Of a DNA stretch of 64,000 bases, positions 16,490-24,963 are shown piece by piece (the first letter of the stretch is position 1; each line of letters opens with the position of its first letter). The DNA comes from Clostridia bacterium. GTDB lineage: Bacteria; Bacillota; Clostridia; Oscillospirales; Acutalibacteraceae. A program made the position numbers and the translations under genes. The notes below the pieces were generated by a model that did no database searches, was not told the DNA's origin, and was given only the letters and a program-made list of their open reading frames with translations. Where the stretch lies: assembly GCA_017472225.1 (NCBI GenBank), contig JAFUQS010000072.1:41973-105972 (forward strand). Reading direction: 5' to 3'.

Positions 16490-16834
16490 TCAGCCAATCT
16501 TTTCCTTAACCTTAGCTGACTTACCAACTCTGTCACGAAGGTAGTAAAGCTTGCTTCTGCGAACCTTACCGTTTCTGACAACTTCAACCTTAGCAACGTT
16601 AGGTGAGTGAACAGGGAAAACTCTTTCAACACCAACGCCGTAAGCAACACGACGAACTGTGAAGGTTGATGAAACTCCGCTGCCCTTCTTAGCAATGATT
16701 GTACCTTCGAAAACCTGGATTCTTTCTCTTTCGCCTTCACGAATCTTAACGTGAACACGAACAGTGCTACCGATGTTGATTTCGGGTACCTCAGTCTTGA
16801 GGGATGAGTTTGAGATGAGTTTGAGTGCGTCCAT
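16490..16834 (-). CDS. rplS: 50S ribosomal protein L19
   Basis: 114 residues, the usual length, with the family features [20 protein letters not shown] and [19 protein letters not shown]19 sits at the subunit interface. First gene of rplS-lepB-rbgA; AGGAGG precedes ATG 16834. Confidence 0.98.
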   Translation of the reverse strand: MDALKLISNSSLKTEVPEINIGSTVRVHVKIREGERERIQVFEGTIIAKKGSGVSSTFTVRRVAYGVGVERVFPVHSPNVAKVEVVRNGKVRRSKLYYLRDRVGKSAKVKEKIG

Positions 16835-16975
16835 TTTAATATCCTCCTAAATTCTGCCACGTTCATTCCGAATACTTACGAAAGAGGACCGCTTGCTTTT
16901 ATTTCCGACTGAATTCAGTCTGCACTACATACAAATGCCTGAATATTTTACCACAACACTTTTTAAAATGCAAGT
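16835..16975 (-). promoter_or_regulatory. 5' leader and candidate promoter of the rplS operon
   Basis: On the minus strand a TAAAAT -10-like box near 16962 precedes an about 120-base leader. The leader contains the perfect palindrome GACTGAATTCAGTC, about 80 bases before the start. Many Firmicutes have an autoregulatory L19 leader; I cannot confirm that structure by eye. Confidence 0.3.
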
Positions 16976-16990
16976 GTTTTTTGAAATTTT

Positions 16991-19150
16991 TTATTTGATT
17001 TTTACGCTCTTTACTGAGCTGTAGGAACTGTAGACATAACCGCTGTTTGTTTTGATATAAGCACGGACCTTGAAATAATAGGTTTTGCCCCTTGTGAAGC
17101 CGGATTTTGTTGTTTTCAGCTTATTAGCTTTATAATTTCCGAGCTTTTTGTAGCCGCCTGACTTTTTGGTTGAGTAATATACCTGATAACCTGTTTCGCC
17201 GCTGACATTTGACCATGTTACGGTTGCCTTACCCTTTGAGGGTGATGCCACCTTGATAGTGGGAGCTGCGGTTTTTGTTGCAGTTTTGATTCTTGTTCCG
17301 CTTTCCGCCCATACATCTCCGCTTTCGGTTGTGATGTATGGCTTGACGGAGAAGGTATATTTTGTGCCTTTTTTCAGCTTTTTGATGGTAACTTTTCTTG
17401 CTGTTGTTTTATTTATTACGGTTATCCATTTCTTTTTTGCAGTATCGTAGCGATAAACCCTGTAGCCCGTTGCACCGGAAGACTTGTTCCAGGTGAGAGT
17501 GACGGAGTTTGTTGACTGAGCAGCCTTTACATTTTTCACAAGAGCAGGTCTTGTGGCAGTTTTATGCTGCTTATAGCTATCCGAAATAACTCTGATTTCG
17601 CCGTACTCGCCTTCATCAACATAGGCTCTTATTGCAAAAGAATATTTTGTGCCGCTTTTAAGGCTCTTGACAGTATAGCTCAGAGAAGTTGTGTAACCGA
17701 CAGTTATCCATGCTTTTTTTGACGGGTCATAACGGTTAATTCTGTAGCCTGTTGCACCGGGAACCTTCTTCCAATTCAAGGTGACTGTTTTTTCTGTTTT
17801 GGTTGATGTAACCTTTGAAGGTGCCGGAAGTGTGAGCTTTGTACCCTTGGCAGTTACCGTATCTGTGGTTGTACACAAATCACATTTTGCAGTTTTTGTT
17901 CCGTCGGAGCTGTAGAGGGCATCCTTGTTATAAACATAATTCGTGAAGGAATGCACATGGGAATTCAGAACCGTGAATTTATTCTGAGACATCAGACCGT
18001 TGATGGTTTCACTTTCAACATAAATTGAAAGGGTATGCTCACCGTTGGAAATATCGGAGATGGGAATCTTCCAGGAATATCCGATTTCACTTGATGAACA
18101 GAATACGGGATACTTTGATGAAATCTCCTCCCTTTCGGCGGAAGGAAGATGTACCTTTTCGCCGTCATCAATCTGTGCATAGAATTCAACGGGATACCTT
18201 CCCGTGCTGAAGCCCCATCCGCTGACAGGAATTTCATTTACGGTGTAAGCATCAAAAATCATGTCACCCGCAGGCTTCTCACTTTCAAAAATAAGCTCGT
18301 CATATACACTGAAATAAAGGAAATTACTGAAGTCGCTTCTTTCACCTGAGGTATTGCCGCAGGCACGGATATAAGCAAGGTAATTTCCACCGGGAAGCTC
18401 TGCAGCAGAAATGCTCTGCGTTTTTTTATCGGAAGAAATTGTATATTCCTTCATGTCATTCCAATCATAGCCTGCAGAATTGTTATCGCATCTGACAACA
18501 CAGAGCTTATAATTTTTCAATTTGCCGCCCGGATTATTCCATGAAAATGAGAACGGCACACGGCTGCTGACCGATGTATATTCTGCATCGAGCTTCAGCT
18601 CGGGAGCCGCAAAGCCCTCAGTATAGCCATAAATCGGCCAATAGGTATTCTGTGCAAGAAGTCCCCTTTTTTGTGCCGCTGCTTCTGCATTTGCAGGGAT
18701 TTCATAATAACGGCAGAAATAATATGCTGCATCATAAGTGCCCTGAATATTATTTTCAACCTCTCTTATCATACGATAAGTATTGGGATAGCTCGTTTCA
18801 AGCTCCTTTTCAAGGTAATAAAGCTGACCTGTAAGGCTTGTCCAATCGTAGCCGTTTTCAGCGCAGAAGTCCTTGAGTGACTGCCAACGGCTGTTGTGCC
18901 ACTGGCATATACCGTAGCTTGTTCCGCTGTCACCAACCTTATTGGGGTTGAAGCTTGATTCCTTTTCGATATTGGCAAGAATTCCCACAGCGGAAGCAGT
19001 GCTGAGTCCCATATTGTTTTTGAGGAAATAGAAAATATTTTCTCTGTTGAGATTCAGCGCCTGACTTTTTTGTGAGGATACTGTCAAAACACATACCAGG
19101 CTTACCAGAACGAGCGCATAAATTACAAGTGACTTAAGTTTCCTTTTCAT
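16991..19150 (-). CDS. Secreted phage-tail-lysozyme-like protein with fibronectin III repeats
   Basis: 719 residues. There is a signal peptide (1-31, ending SQA). Residues about 36-175 form a lysozyme-like domain of the phage tail lysozyme type (MGLSTASAVGILANIEKESS, then DSGTSYGICQWHNSRW), with Glu in the first motif as the likely catalytic acid. A beta-rich segment (about 185-390) and three fibronectin type III domains (from about 445) follow, each with a YRINRYDPSKK/YRVYRYDTAKK-like repeat and a GTKYTF turn. It probably binds or remodels peptidoglycan at the surface. Monocistronic between rplS and the radical SAM genes. No sortase signal is seen. Confidence 0.8.
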   Translation of the reverse strand: MKRKLKSLVIYALVLVSLVCVLTVSSQKSQALNLNRENIFYFLKNNMGLSTASAVGILANIEKESSFNPNKVGDSGTSYGICQWHNSRWQSLKDFCAENGYDWTSLTGQLYYLEKELETSYPNTYRMIREVENNIQGTYDAAYYFCRYYEIPANAEAAAQKRGLLAQNTYWPIYGYTEGFAAPELKLDAEYTSVSSRVPFSFSWNNPGGKLKNYKLCVVRCDNNSAGYDWNDMKEYTISSDKKTQSISAAELPGGNYLAYIRACGNTSGERSDFSNFLYFSVYDELIFESEKPAGDMIFDAYTVNEIPVSGWGFSTGRYPVEFYAQIDDGEKVHLPSAEREEISSKYPVFCSSSEIGYSWKIPISDISNGEHTLSIYVESETINGLMSQNKFTVLNSHVHSFTNYVYNKDALYSSDGTKTAKCDLCTTTDTVTAKGTKLTLPAPSKVTSTKTEKTVTLNWKKVPGATGYRINRYDPSKKAWITVGYTTSLSYTVKSLKSGTKYSFAIRAYVDEGEYGEIRVISDSYKQHKTATRPALVKNVKAAQSTNSVTLTWNKSSGATGYRVYRYDTAKKKWITVINKTTARKVTIKKLKKGTKYTFSVKPYITTESGDVWAESGTRIKTATKTAAPTIKVASPSKGKATVTWSNVSGETGYQVYYSTKKSGGYKKLGNYKANKLKTTKSGFTRGKTYYFKVRAYIKTNSGYVYSSYSSVKSVKIK

Positions 19151-19234
19151 ATTCTCCCCCTGTTCTTCAGAAATCTTTTTGTTATTTTACCATATTTCTG
19201 AGAATTTTGCAACTACAGGGATTTTCTGAGACTG

Positions 19235-19900
19235 TTATTCAAATCTTTCTGCATTTTCCAGAAGTAATTGCTTTCTGACAATTGAATAGGTTACAGCTTC
19301 AGCATATCTTTTCTGAATTTCATCAGCAAGAAGTGAGGGATTGACATTTGTTGTGCTTCCCGCAGGAAGAATAACCGTAAGCTTAACTCTGTCGCCAAGC
19401 TTTCCGATTTTATATTCCTTTATAAACTCAATAAGATTTATATCCTTGAGCACCTTGTGTCTGCCTTTTTTGCCAAGCTTCTGAACAATAAGCTCATCCG
19501 AATTCAGCATTTCGGCAATAAGTGAAACGAGCTCATCTGTACCCTTTTCACAATCAAAGAAGATATCGAATTCACCGAAGGTGATTTTTTTCGGGTCATG
19601 AACAGGGTCTTTGACATCGGTAATTTCAATTCCCGGGGGCATTGAGGATTTGAGCATAAGGAAGATTTCTTCGTTGGTGCTGTCCCCTTCAATGCGCATA
19701 TCCATACTTTCGCAAAGGCTTTCCATACCAAGGGAAAGAGGAAGTGCAAATGTGATGTAAGGGTGAGGATTGAAGCCCTCCGTATACCAAAGGGGTATTT
19801 TTGCCCTTCTTACTGCTCTCGTCATGGCTCGCATGAGGTCAAGATGAGAAACATAACGGCTCATGCCCATTTTCTTAAACCATACTCTGACACAGCGCAT
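19235..19900 (-). CDS. TIGR03936-type (DUF2344) radical-SAM-linked protein
   Basis: 221 residues. Opens with MRCVRVWFKKMGMSRYVSHL and the conserved LMRAMTRAVRRAKIPLWYTE GFNPHP region of the family, which always neighbours a B12-binding radical SAM protein. The function is unknown. Its start overlaps the end of that radical SAM gene by 26 bases, so translation is coupled. It lies downstream of the SpoIVF pair, a common Clostridia order that usually leads on to ribonuclease G and rplU; here a different gene follows. Confidence 0.85.
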   Translation of the reverse strand: MRCVRVWFKKMGMSRYVSHLDLMRAMTRAVRRAKIPLWYTEGFNPHPYITFALPLSLGMESLCESMDMRIEGDSTNEEIFLMLKSSMPPGIEITDVKDPVHDPKKITFGEFDIFFDCEKGTDELVSLIAEMLNSDELIVQKLGKKGRHKVLKDINLIEFIKEYKIGKLGDRVKLTVILPAGSTTNVNPSLLADEIQKRYAEAVTYSIVRKQLLLENAERFE

Positions 19901-21731
19901 CGCATTTACCTCCGTTAATCATATTTGAGCCACAGCCTGCACACTGAATTCGGCAGTGAGGTGTGGTTTCGCTTTCATATGCCTTTTTGCTCTCCTTTAT
20001 AAGGAACTGCTTTCTTATACCGTAATCAAGATGATCCCATGGAAGAATTTCTTCATAATCACGCTTTCTGCTTGTGTAGAAAAGAGGGTCTATGCCACAC
20101 TTTTCAAAGGCTTCAAGCCACACATCGAAAAGGAAGCTGTCATCCCATGAATCAAACTTACAGCCGTGTCTCCATGCATATTCAACAACATCACAAAGTC
20201 TTCTGTCGCCCCTTGCGAAAACGCCCTCAAGAAAGCTGATGTTGACCTTATGATAGCTGACGGAGATTTTCTTTGTTCTGACATTTGACAAAAGATGCTC
20301 CTGCTTTCTGATAAGCTCATCGATTGTATCCTGAGCCTCCCATTGGAAGGGAGTGAAGGGTTTGGGTACAAAAGAGGCAACGCTGATGCTTACCTGAACA
20401 CCTTTGCCCTTTGGTCTGTCCGGGTTGTTATAAAACTCATTAACAACCTTCTGTGCAAGCTCTGCAATGCCTGCAACATCGTCATAGGTTTCTGTGGGAA
20501 GTCCGAGCATGAAATAAAGCTTAACGGCTGTCCATCCGCCTGAGAAGGATTTTCTTGCTGTTGAAAGCATTTCCTCCTCCGTTACATTCTTGTTGATTGC
20601 ATCACGTAATCTTTGAGTACCTGCTTCGGGAGCAAAGGTGAGGCCGCTTCTTCTGACACGGCTGAGATAACCCATAAGCTTTTCGGAAAAATTATCAACA
20701 CGCAGTGATGGAAGTGCAATGTTAACCTTATCCTTTTCTGTCCATTCAAGAAGCTTTTCCATCAGCTCCTCCAAGTGAGTATAGTCACTTGTTGAAAGTG
20801 AGGAAAGGGAAATTTCATCATAACCCGTGCTTTCGCAAAGGCGACGGCATTGAGTGTTGATTGTGTCGGCACTTTTTTCTCTGATGGGGCGGTAAATAAA
20901 GCCTGCCTGACAGAAGCGACAGCCTCTGATACAGCCACGGAGAATTTCATGAACAACTCTGTCATGCACAACTTCAACAAAGGGCACAATAAATTTTTCG
21001 GGATAATGCACCTTATCAAGGTCAGCCACAACTCTTTTCGTCACCTTTTCCGGTGCAGCACCTTTGGGCACAACCTTTCCGATTGTGCCGTCTTCGTTGT
21101 ATTCTATATCGTAAAGTGAGGGAACATAAACGCCCTTGATCTGTGCAGCTTTTTCGAGAAATTCAGCCTTTGTTGAGCCATTTTTCTTGCAGTCGATGAG
21201 AAGATCAAAAATTTCATCTGAAATTTCTTCACCGTCACCAAGAGAGAATATATCAAAGAAATCTGCCATCGGCTCAGGATTGCACACACATGGCCCGCCA
21301 CCCACAACAATCGGTGTCAGTGCTGTTCTGTCCTTGGCTCTTACGGGAATTCCCGCAAGGTCAAGCATATTGAGAACATTGGTGTAGGAAAGCTCATACT
21401 GAAGCGTGAAGCCTATGAGGTCAAACTCTGATAAAGGATCACCGCTTTCGAGGGCATAAAGAGGAATATTTCTTTCCCTCATTTCCTTTTCCATGTCATG
21501 CCAGGGGGCAAAAACTCTTTCGCACCATACATCCTCACGGGCATTGGCTCCCGAATAGAGAATCTTTATTCCGAGATGTGACATTCCGATTTCGTAGCTG
21601 TCAGGGAAACAGAAGGCATAGCGAAGATCAACCTTGCTTTTATCCTTCACAACGCTGTTCAGCTCACCGCCGGTATAACGACCGGGCTTTTGCACAAGAG
21701 GCAGAATTTTTTCAACTTCTTTACTTATCAT
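19875..21731 (-). CDS. TIGR03960-type B12-binding-domain radical SAM protein
   Basis: 618 residues. The N-terminal cobalamin-binding-like domain (RYAFCFPDSYEIGMSHLGIK) is followed by a radical SAM domain with GCIRGCRFCQAGFIYRP (CxxxCxxC near residue 265). The C-terminal region has CRIQCAGCG. The family's reaction is not known; it co-occurs with TIGR03936 and is proposed to modify RNA or ribosomes. It starts 3 bases after the spoIVFB-like gene, suggesting one operon. Confidence 0.88.
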   Translation of the reverse strand: MISKEVEKILPLVQKPGRYTGGELNSVVKDKSKVDLRYAFCFPDSYEIGMSHLGIKILYSGANAREDVWCERVFAPWHDMEKEMRERNIPLYALESGDPLSEFDLIGFTLQYELSYTNVLNMLDLAGIPVRAKDRTALTPIVVGGGPCVCNPEPMADFFDIFSLGDGEEISDEIFDLLIDCKKNGSTKAEFLEKAAQIKGVYVPSLYDIEYNEDGTIGKVVPKGAAPEKVTKRVVADLDKVHYPEKFIVPFVEVVHDRVVHEILRGCIRGCRFCQAGFIYRPIREKSADTINTQCRRLCESTGYDEISLSSLSTSDYTHLEELMEKLLEWTEKDKVNIALPSLRVDNFSEKLMGYLSRVRRSGLTFAPEAGTQRLRDAINKNVTEEEMLSTARKSFSGGWTAVKLYFMLGLPTETYDDVAGIAELAQKVVNEFYNNPDRPKGKGVQVSISVASFVPKPFTPFQWEAQDTIDELIRKQEHLLSNVRTKKISVSYHKVNISFLEGVFARGDRRLCDVVEYAWRHGCKFDSWDDSFLFDVWLEAFEKCGIDPLFYTSRKRDYEEILPWDHLDYGIRKQFLIKESKKAYESETTPHCRIQCAGCGSNMINGGKCDALCQSMV

Positions 21732-21734
21732 TGT

Positions 21735-22343
21735 TTAACTCCATTTCTTTTTGAAAGTTATTACATTTAAATATACTGTCACAGCAATAAAGCTGATATT
21801 TAACCTGATAAATACACAATAAAGGACACAGGCAAGGCTTAAAAGCACAGTGCATAGTGCCGACAGAATATCAAGTACCCTTTCACTTTTCTCTTCGTCA
21901 TATCGCTGTGAAAGAAAGCACTGAATAAATCTTCCGAAATCAAGAATTTTCACCGGTATCATGTTTACAAGAGCAATAAAGCCGTTCACGGCAGAGAAAA
22001 AGAGAAAATCTTCCCTTGTGAAAATAAGATACATCACAAAGCCCAAAAAAGCAGACAGAAAATTGAGAATTATTCCACCCATTGCAATAAGAGCTTCTTT
22101 TTTATATGACAAAAGTGTGCTTTGCTTTTCAATTCTCATTCCGAAAAGGCTCAATTCAACATAATGGATTCTGTCACCGAATAAGCACATGAGAATAAGA
22201 TGCCCGCTTTCGTGAATGAGGGAAGAAAAAAGAGACATCAGAACAATTTTCTCCTCACAGAACAAAAGCATGGTGGTTACAACCGCCGCAAAGGAAAAGT
22301 GAATGCGAAGCTCGGTATTCCCGATTTCAACAGTCATTTTCAA
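21735..22343 (-). CDS. spoIVFB: Site-2 intramembrane zinc protease, SpoIVFB-like (M50)
   Basis: 202 residues with five or six membrane segments. HESGH (44-48) is the M50 zinc motif, and NMIPVKILDFGRF supplies the downstream aspartate, with DF where most members have DG. In Bacillus SpoIVFB cleaves pro-sigma-K in the forespore outer membrane. Here it follows an M23 protein that matches SpoIVFA by position, overlapping by 17 bases. Given a split sigK in the same window, pro-sigma-K is the natural substrate, though the pro-region itself is not visible. Confidence 0.8.
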   Translation of the reverse strand: MKMTVEIGNTELRIHFSFAAVVTTMLLFCEEKIVLMSLFSSLIHESGHLILMCLFGDRIHYVELSLFGMRIEKQSTLLSYKKEALIAMGGIILNFLSAFLGFVMYLIFTREDFLFFSAVNGFIALVNMIPVKILDFGRFIQCFLSQRYDEEKSERVLDILSALCTVLLSLACVLYCVFIRLNISFIAVTVYLNVITFKKKWS

Positions 22344-23154
22344 GCGCCCACAAGGGATTGAGCCTTATTCCGTTTCGTCTGACCTCAAAATGAAGATGCG
22401 GACCTGTTGACCAGCCCGTTGAACCCACAAGAGCTACGGTTTCACCTTTGTTGAGATTCATCCCCTCTTCAGCAAGAATTTCACTGCAGTGGCAGTAAAA
22501 GGTCTGAAAGCCTTGCGAATGAGTGACAATGATATATTTACCGGCTCTGCTGTCCTCTCCCACTGTTGTGACAGTACCCGAAAGAGCACTGCGGATTTTT
22601 GTTCCCTGAGCTGCAGCTATGTCAAGCCCTGTATGAAAGCTCCACTCACCCGTTATTGGATTGGTACGGTAGCCGAAATAAGAAGTGTAGCGTCCGTTTT
22701 CGATTGGATTTAAAAGCTTATCCGTTGTAACATAGGGCGAAAAGCTTGTTTTTTCGGTGGCTTCAAAAATCTGCAGATCTTCGCCGCCCATCGGAATGGT
22801 TGTGTATTCTTCGGTAATGCCTGAAGCTTTTGTATCTTCAAGGGTGGTTTCCGCTTTTTCCGAGGTGGTTTCATAATCGGTTACAGAAGTGCCGAAAACC
22901 GAAAGGCTTTCACCTGAAAAGAACTCTCTGATTACCCCCACGGCAGAAGAAATATCCTCCTGTGAACTGCTTTGCGACAAAATCACGGAAATTTTTTCTG
23001 TTACCGCTGAGCCGAAATTACCACCGTACAAATCAAGCAAAAAGAGTGTACCCACAAGAATAAGGCAAAGGAAAAACTGACATACAATTACCGTGGAGTA
23101 AAAATCCTTTTCCTTTTCAGTCTTCTTTTTTTCTCTTGTTCTGTTTTCATCCAT
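22327..23154 (-). CDS. spoIVFA: Membrane-anchored M23 (LytM) protein, SpoIVFA-like
   Basis: 275 residues. A basic N-terminus and one membrane segment (about 22-44) are followed by an acidic linker, then a LytM domain (about 160-270) with HTGLDIAA and GPHLHFEVRRNG, plus YCHCSEI. Unlike SpoIVFA of Bacillus, where the domain is degenerate, the HxxxD and HxH zinc ligands look intact, so it could still cleave peptidoglycan. It overlaps the SpoIVFB-like gene, and together they would form the gate on sigma-K activation. An M23 protein of SpoIIQ type is the alternative. Confidence 0.7.
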   Translation of the reverse strand: MDENRTREKKKTEKEKDFYSTVIVCQFFLCLILVGTLFLLDLYGGNFGSAVTEKISVILSQSSSQEDISSAVGVIREFFSGESLSVFGTSVTDYETTSEKAETTLEDTKASGITEEYTTIPMGGEDLQIFEATEKTSFSPYVTTDKLLNPIENGRYTSYFGYRTNPITGEWSFHTGLDIAAAQGTKIRSALSGTVTTVGEDSRAGKYIIVTHSQGFQTFYCHCSEILAEEGMNLNKGETVALVGSTGWSTGPHLHFEVRRNGIRLNPLWALENDC

Positions 23155-23171
23155 ATAATATCACCGATAGA

Positions 23172-23201
23172 ATTATATGATGAAAAACCGAAGGTAATGA
23201 C
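23172..23201 (-). promoter_or_regulatory. Candidate sigma-E promoter of the spoIVFA-like operon
   Basis: On the minus strand GTCATTA (23201-23195) and CATATAAT (23179-23172) are separated by 15 bases, 18 bases before the start codon. The spacing and both boxes resemble sigma-E promoters (mother cell), the timing expected for this operon. It is not a consensus match. Confidence 0.4.
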
Positions 23202-23291
23202 TTGAGGCATTATTTATATAGTATAACATATATAAAACCATTTTTAAATATTTTGCACAAGAAAATTTTACCTTCTTTTTATTCTATTTTA

Positions 23292-23352
23292 TTGACTATT
23301 TTCCTGCCTGATGATATTATAATAGTTAACATTGTTGTAGCGTTTACAACAA
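23292..23352 (+). promoter_or_regulatory. Promoter with downstream operator-like palindrome for the DUF5058 operon
   Basis: TTGACT (23292-23297) and TATTAT (23315-23320) are 17 bases apart. A perfect dyad TTGTTGTA/TACAACAA (23332-23339, 23345-23352) lies where the transcript would start, typical for a repressor operator. AGCGGAGG precedes ATG 23381. Confidence 0.55.
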
Positions 23353-23380
23353 AAAATATTTTGAAAGCGGAGGAATAAAA

Positions 23381-24160
23381 ATGTTTTCAGATTTCAAAAA
23401 TGACGGTTTTATGTACCTTCTGATTCTTGCTGTTATCATTTTTGTTTGCGCTCAGGCAATTTTCTTCATGAAAAAAGCATGGGCAAGAGGTAAAGAATTG
23501 GGTATTGCAACCGACAAGCTCAAAAACGCAGTTACATCAAGCGCAATCTTCTCATTTGCTCCCGCAGTGGGCATTGCAGTTACCGTTATCACTCTTTCGG
23601 TAGCACTCGGCTATGTTCTCCCCTGGATAAGACTCACCGTTATCGGTGCAATTCAGTATGAGACCACAGCCGCAATCGCAGCTCTGGAAGCCGCAGGTAT
23701 CACAGGCGGTATTTCACAGCCCGTTACAGACCCCGAAATTTTTGCAGCAATTGCATGGGTTATGACAATCGGCAGTATTCTTCCCCTTATTCTTATCCCC
23801 ATCGTTCTTAAGAAGATTCAGAAGGGCGTTTCAAATGTTGCTTCAAAGAATTCAAAGTGGATGGATGTTATGACTGCTGCTGCATTTATCGGTCTTATCG
23901 CAGCCTTCATCGGCAGAGGTCTTGCAGGTCTCGGCTCAAGCAAGGAGAACATTATCGGTGACGGTGCCGGTGTTCTTTCACTTGCCGCACTTGTTTCATC
24001 AATCGGATTCATGCTTATTTTCACACTTGTGAATAAAAAGCTCAAGAAAAACTGGATTGAAGCCCTGGCAATGCCGTTGAGCATGGTTCTTGCAATGGTA
24101 GTGGTTGTTCTCATCAATCAGTTTGCACCCGACCTTGCAGCCATTGAATGGCGTTACTAA
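23381..24160 (+). CDS. DUF5058 family integral membrane protein
   Basis: 259 residues with about six membrane segments and no known catalytic motif. Starts MFSDFKNDGFMYLLIL and resembles the DUF5058 family, found mainly in gut anaerobes. A charged cytoplasmic patch (KKAWARGKELGIATDKLKNA) follows the first segment. It forms an operon with the next membrane gene 21 bases downstream, controlled by a promoter/operator and closed by a strong terminator. Joint integral-membrane architecture suggests a transporter or channel. Substrate unknown. Confidence 0.7.
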   Translation: MFSDFKNDGFMYLLILAVIIFVCAQAIFFMKKAWARGKELGIATDKLKNAVTSSAIFSFAPAVGIAVTVITLSVALGYVLPWIRLTVIGAIQYETTAAIAALEAAGITGGISQPVTDPEIFAAIAWVMTIGSILPLILIPIVLKKIQKGVSNVASKNSKWMDVMTAAAFIGLIAAFIGRGLAGLGSSKENIIGDGAGVLSLAALVSSIGFMLIFTLVNKKLKKNWIEALAMPLSMVLAMVVVVLINQFAPDLAAIEWRY

Positions 24161-24181
24161 TCAGAAAGGAGAAGATAAATC

Positions 24182-24835
24182 ATGAATAAAACTTACATGG
24201 ATAAAGTTCATACATGGGGCAGAATATGGTGCATCGCTTCACTTGTTTTCTTCATCTGCATTCCCGTTGCAATCTGTCTTCACCTTGATGTGTGGCCAAG
24301 AGCTGAAATTGTAGGCAAGGGTCTTGCTTCAATTGCATTCTTCTTTGTCACCGGTATTGTTGAGGTTGTGGCTTATGCCCCCATGCTTGGTGCAGGCGGC
24401 ACATATCTTTCATTCGTAACAGGCAACATTATGAACCTTAAAATGCCCTGCGCACTCAATGCTATGGAAAATGCTAAGGTTAAGGCAAACACTGAGGAAG
24501 GCGAGGTTATCACCACAATTGCCATTTGCTCCTCAATTATTGTGACAACACTTGTTATTGCAGTTTTTGTTATCATCTTTGCCCTTAATCCTCAGTTCTC
24601 TGAGCTCATGGCAAGTGATACCTTCTCCCCCGCATTCCAGCAGGTTACCTACACAATTTTCGGCTCACTTGCTGCAACTTATTTTGTGAAGCATTGGAAG
24701 ATTTCCATTTTCCCCATTGCTGCTATCACAGTTCTCCTTCTCTTTGTTGACCCCGGCATCGGTGTTCTCATCCCCGTTGGTGTTGTTCTTTCAATGCTTG
24801 GTGCACACGTTATGTATAAGCTTAAGAAGGTATAA
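24182..24835 (+). CDS. Integral membrane protein, partner of DUF5058 protein
   Basis: 217 residues with about six membrane segments. A glycine-rich stretch (APMLGAGGTYLSFVTGNIMN) between the second and third segments could line a pore. AGAAAGGAGAAG precedes ATG 24182. Probably forms a complex with the DUF5058 protein. Family not recognised beyond this pairing. The conserved GTYLSFVTGN loop is the best clue to function. Confidence 0.65.
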   Translation: MNKTYMDKVHTWGRIWCIASLVFFICIPVAICLHLDVWPRAEIVGKGLASIAFFFVTGIVEVVAYAPMLGAGGTYLSFVTGNIMNLKMPCALNAMENAKVKANTEEGEVITTIAICSSIIVTTLVIAVFVIIFALNPQFSELMASDTFSPAFQQVTYTIFGSLAATYFVKHWKISIFPIAAITVLLLFVDPGIGVLIPVGVVLSMLGAHVMYKLKKV

Positions 24836-24864
24836 AGCAAAAGCTGATCTTCAATGAATAAGCC

Positions 24865-24905
24865 GATTAGCTGCAAAAACACAGTTTTTTGCAGCTAATC
24901 TTTTT
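24865..24905 (+). terminator. Strong rho-independent terminator of the DUF5058 operon
   Basis: GATTAGCTGCAAAAA and its complement TTTTTGCAGCTAATC form a long stem, followed by TTTTT. It lies 30 bases after the stop. Confidence 0.9.
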
Positions 24906-24918
24906 GTTTACGGCAGAT

Positions 24919-24959
24919 AAAAATAATCCGGGTGCTTCTCAGAGCATCCGGATTATTTT
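24919..24959 (-). terminator. Terminator of the cdaA-cdaR operon
   Basis: AAAATAATCCGG pairs with CCGGATTATTTT around TGC/GCA, directly downstream of the cdaR stop at 24964. On the minus strand it runs into TTTTTATC. Confidence 0.85.
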
Positions 24960-24963
24960 CTTT

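Noticed and set aside
16402-16866. 154-residue frame overlapping rplS
   Set aside because: It is an out-of-frame shadow of the highly conserved L19 gene and has no independent support.
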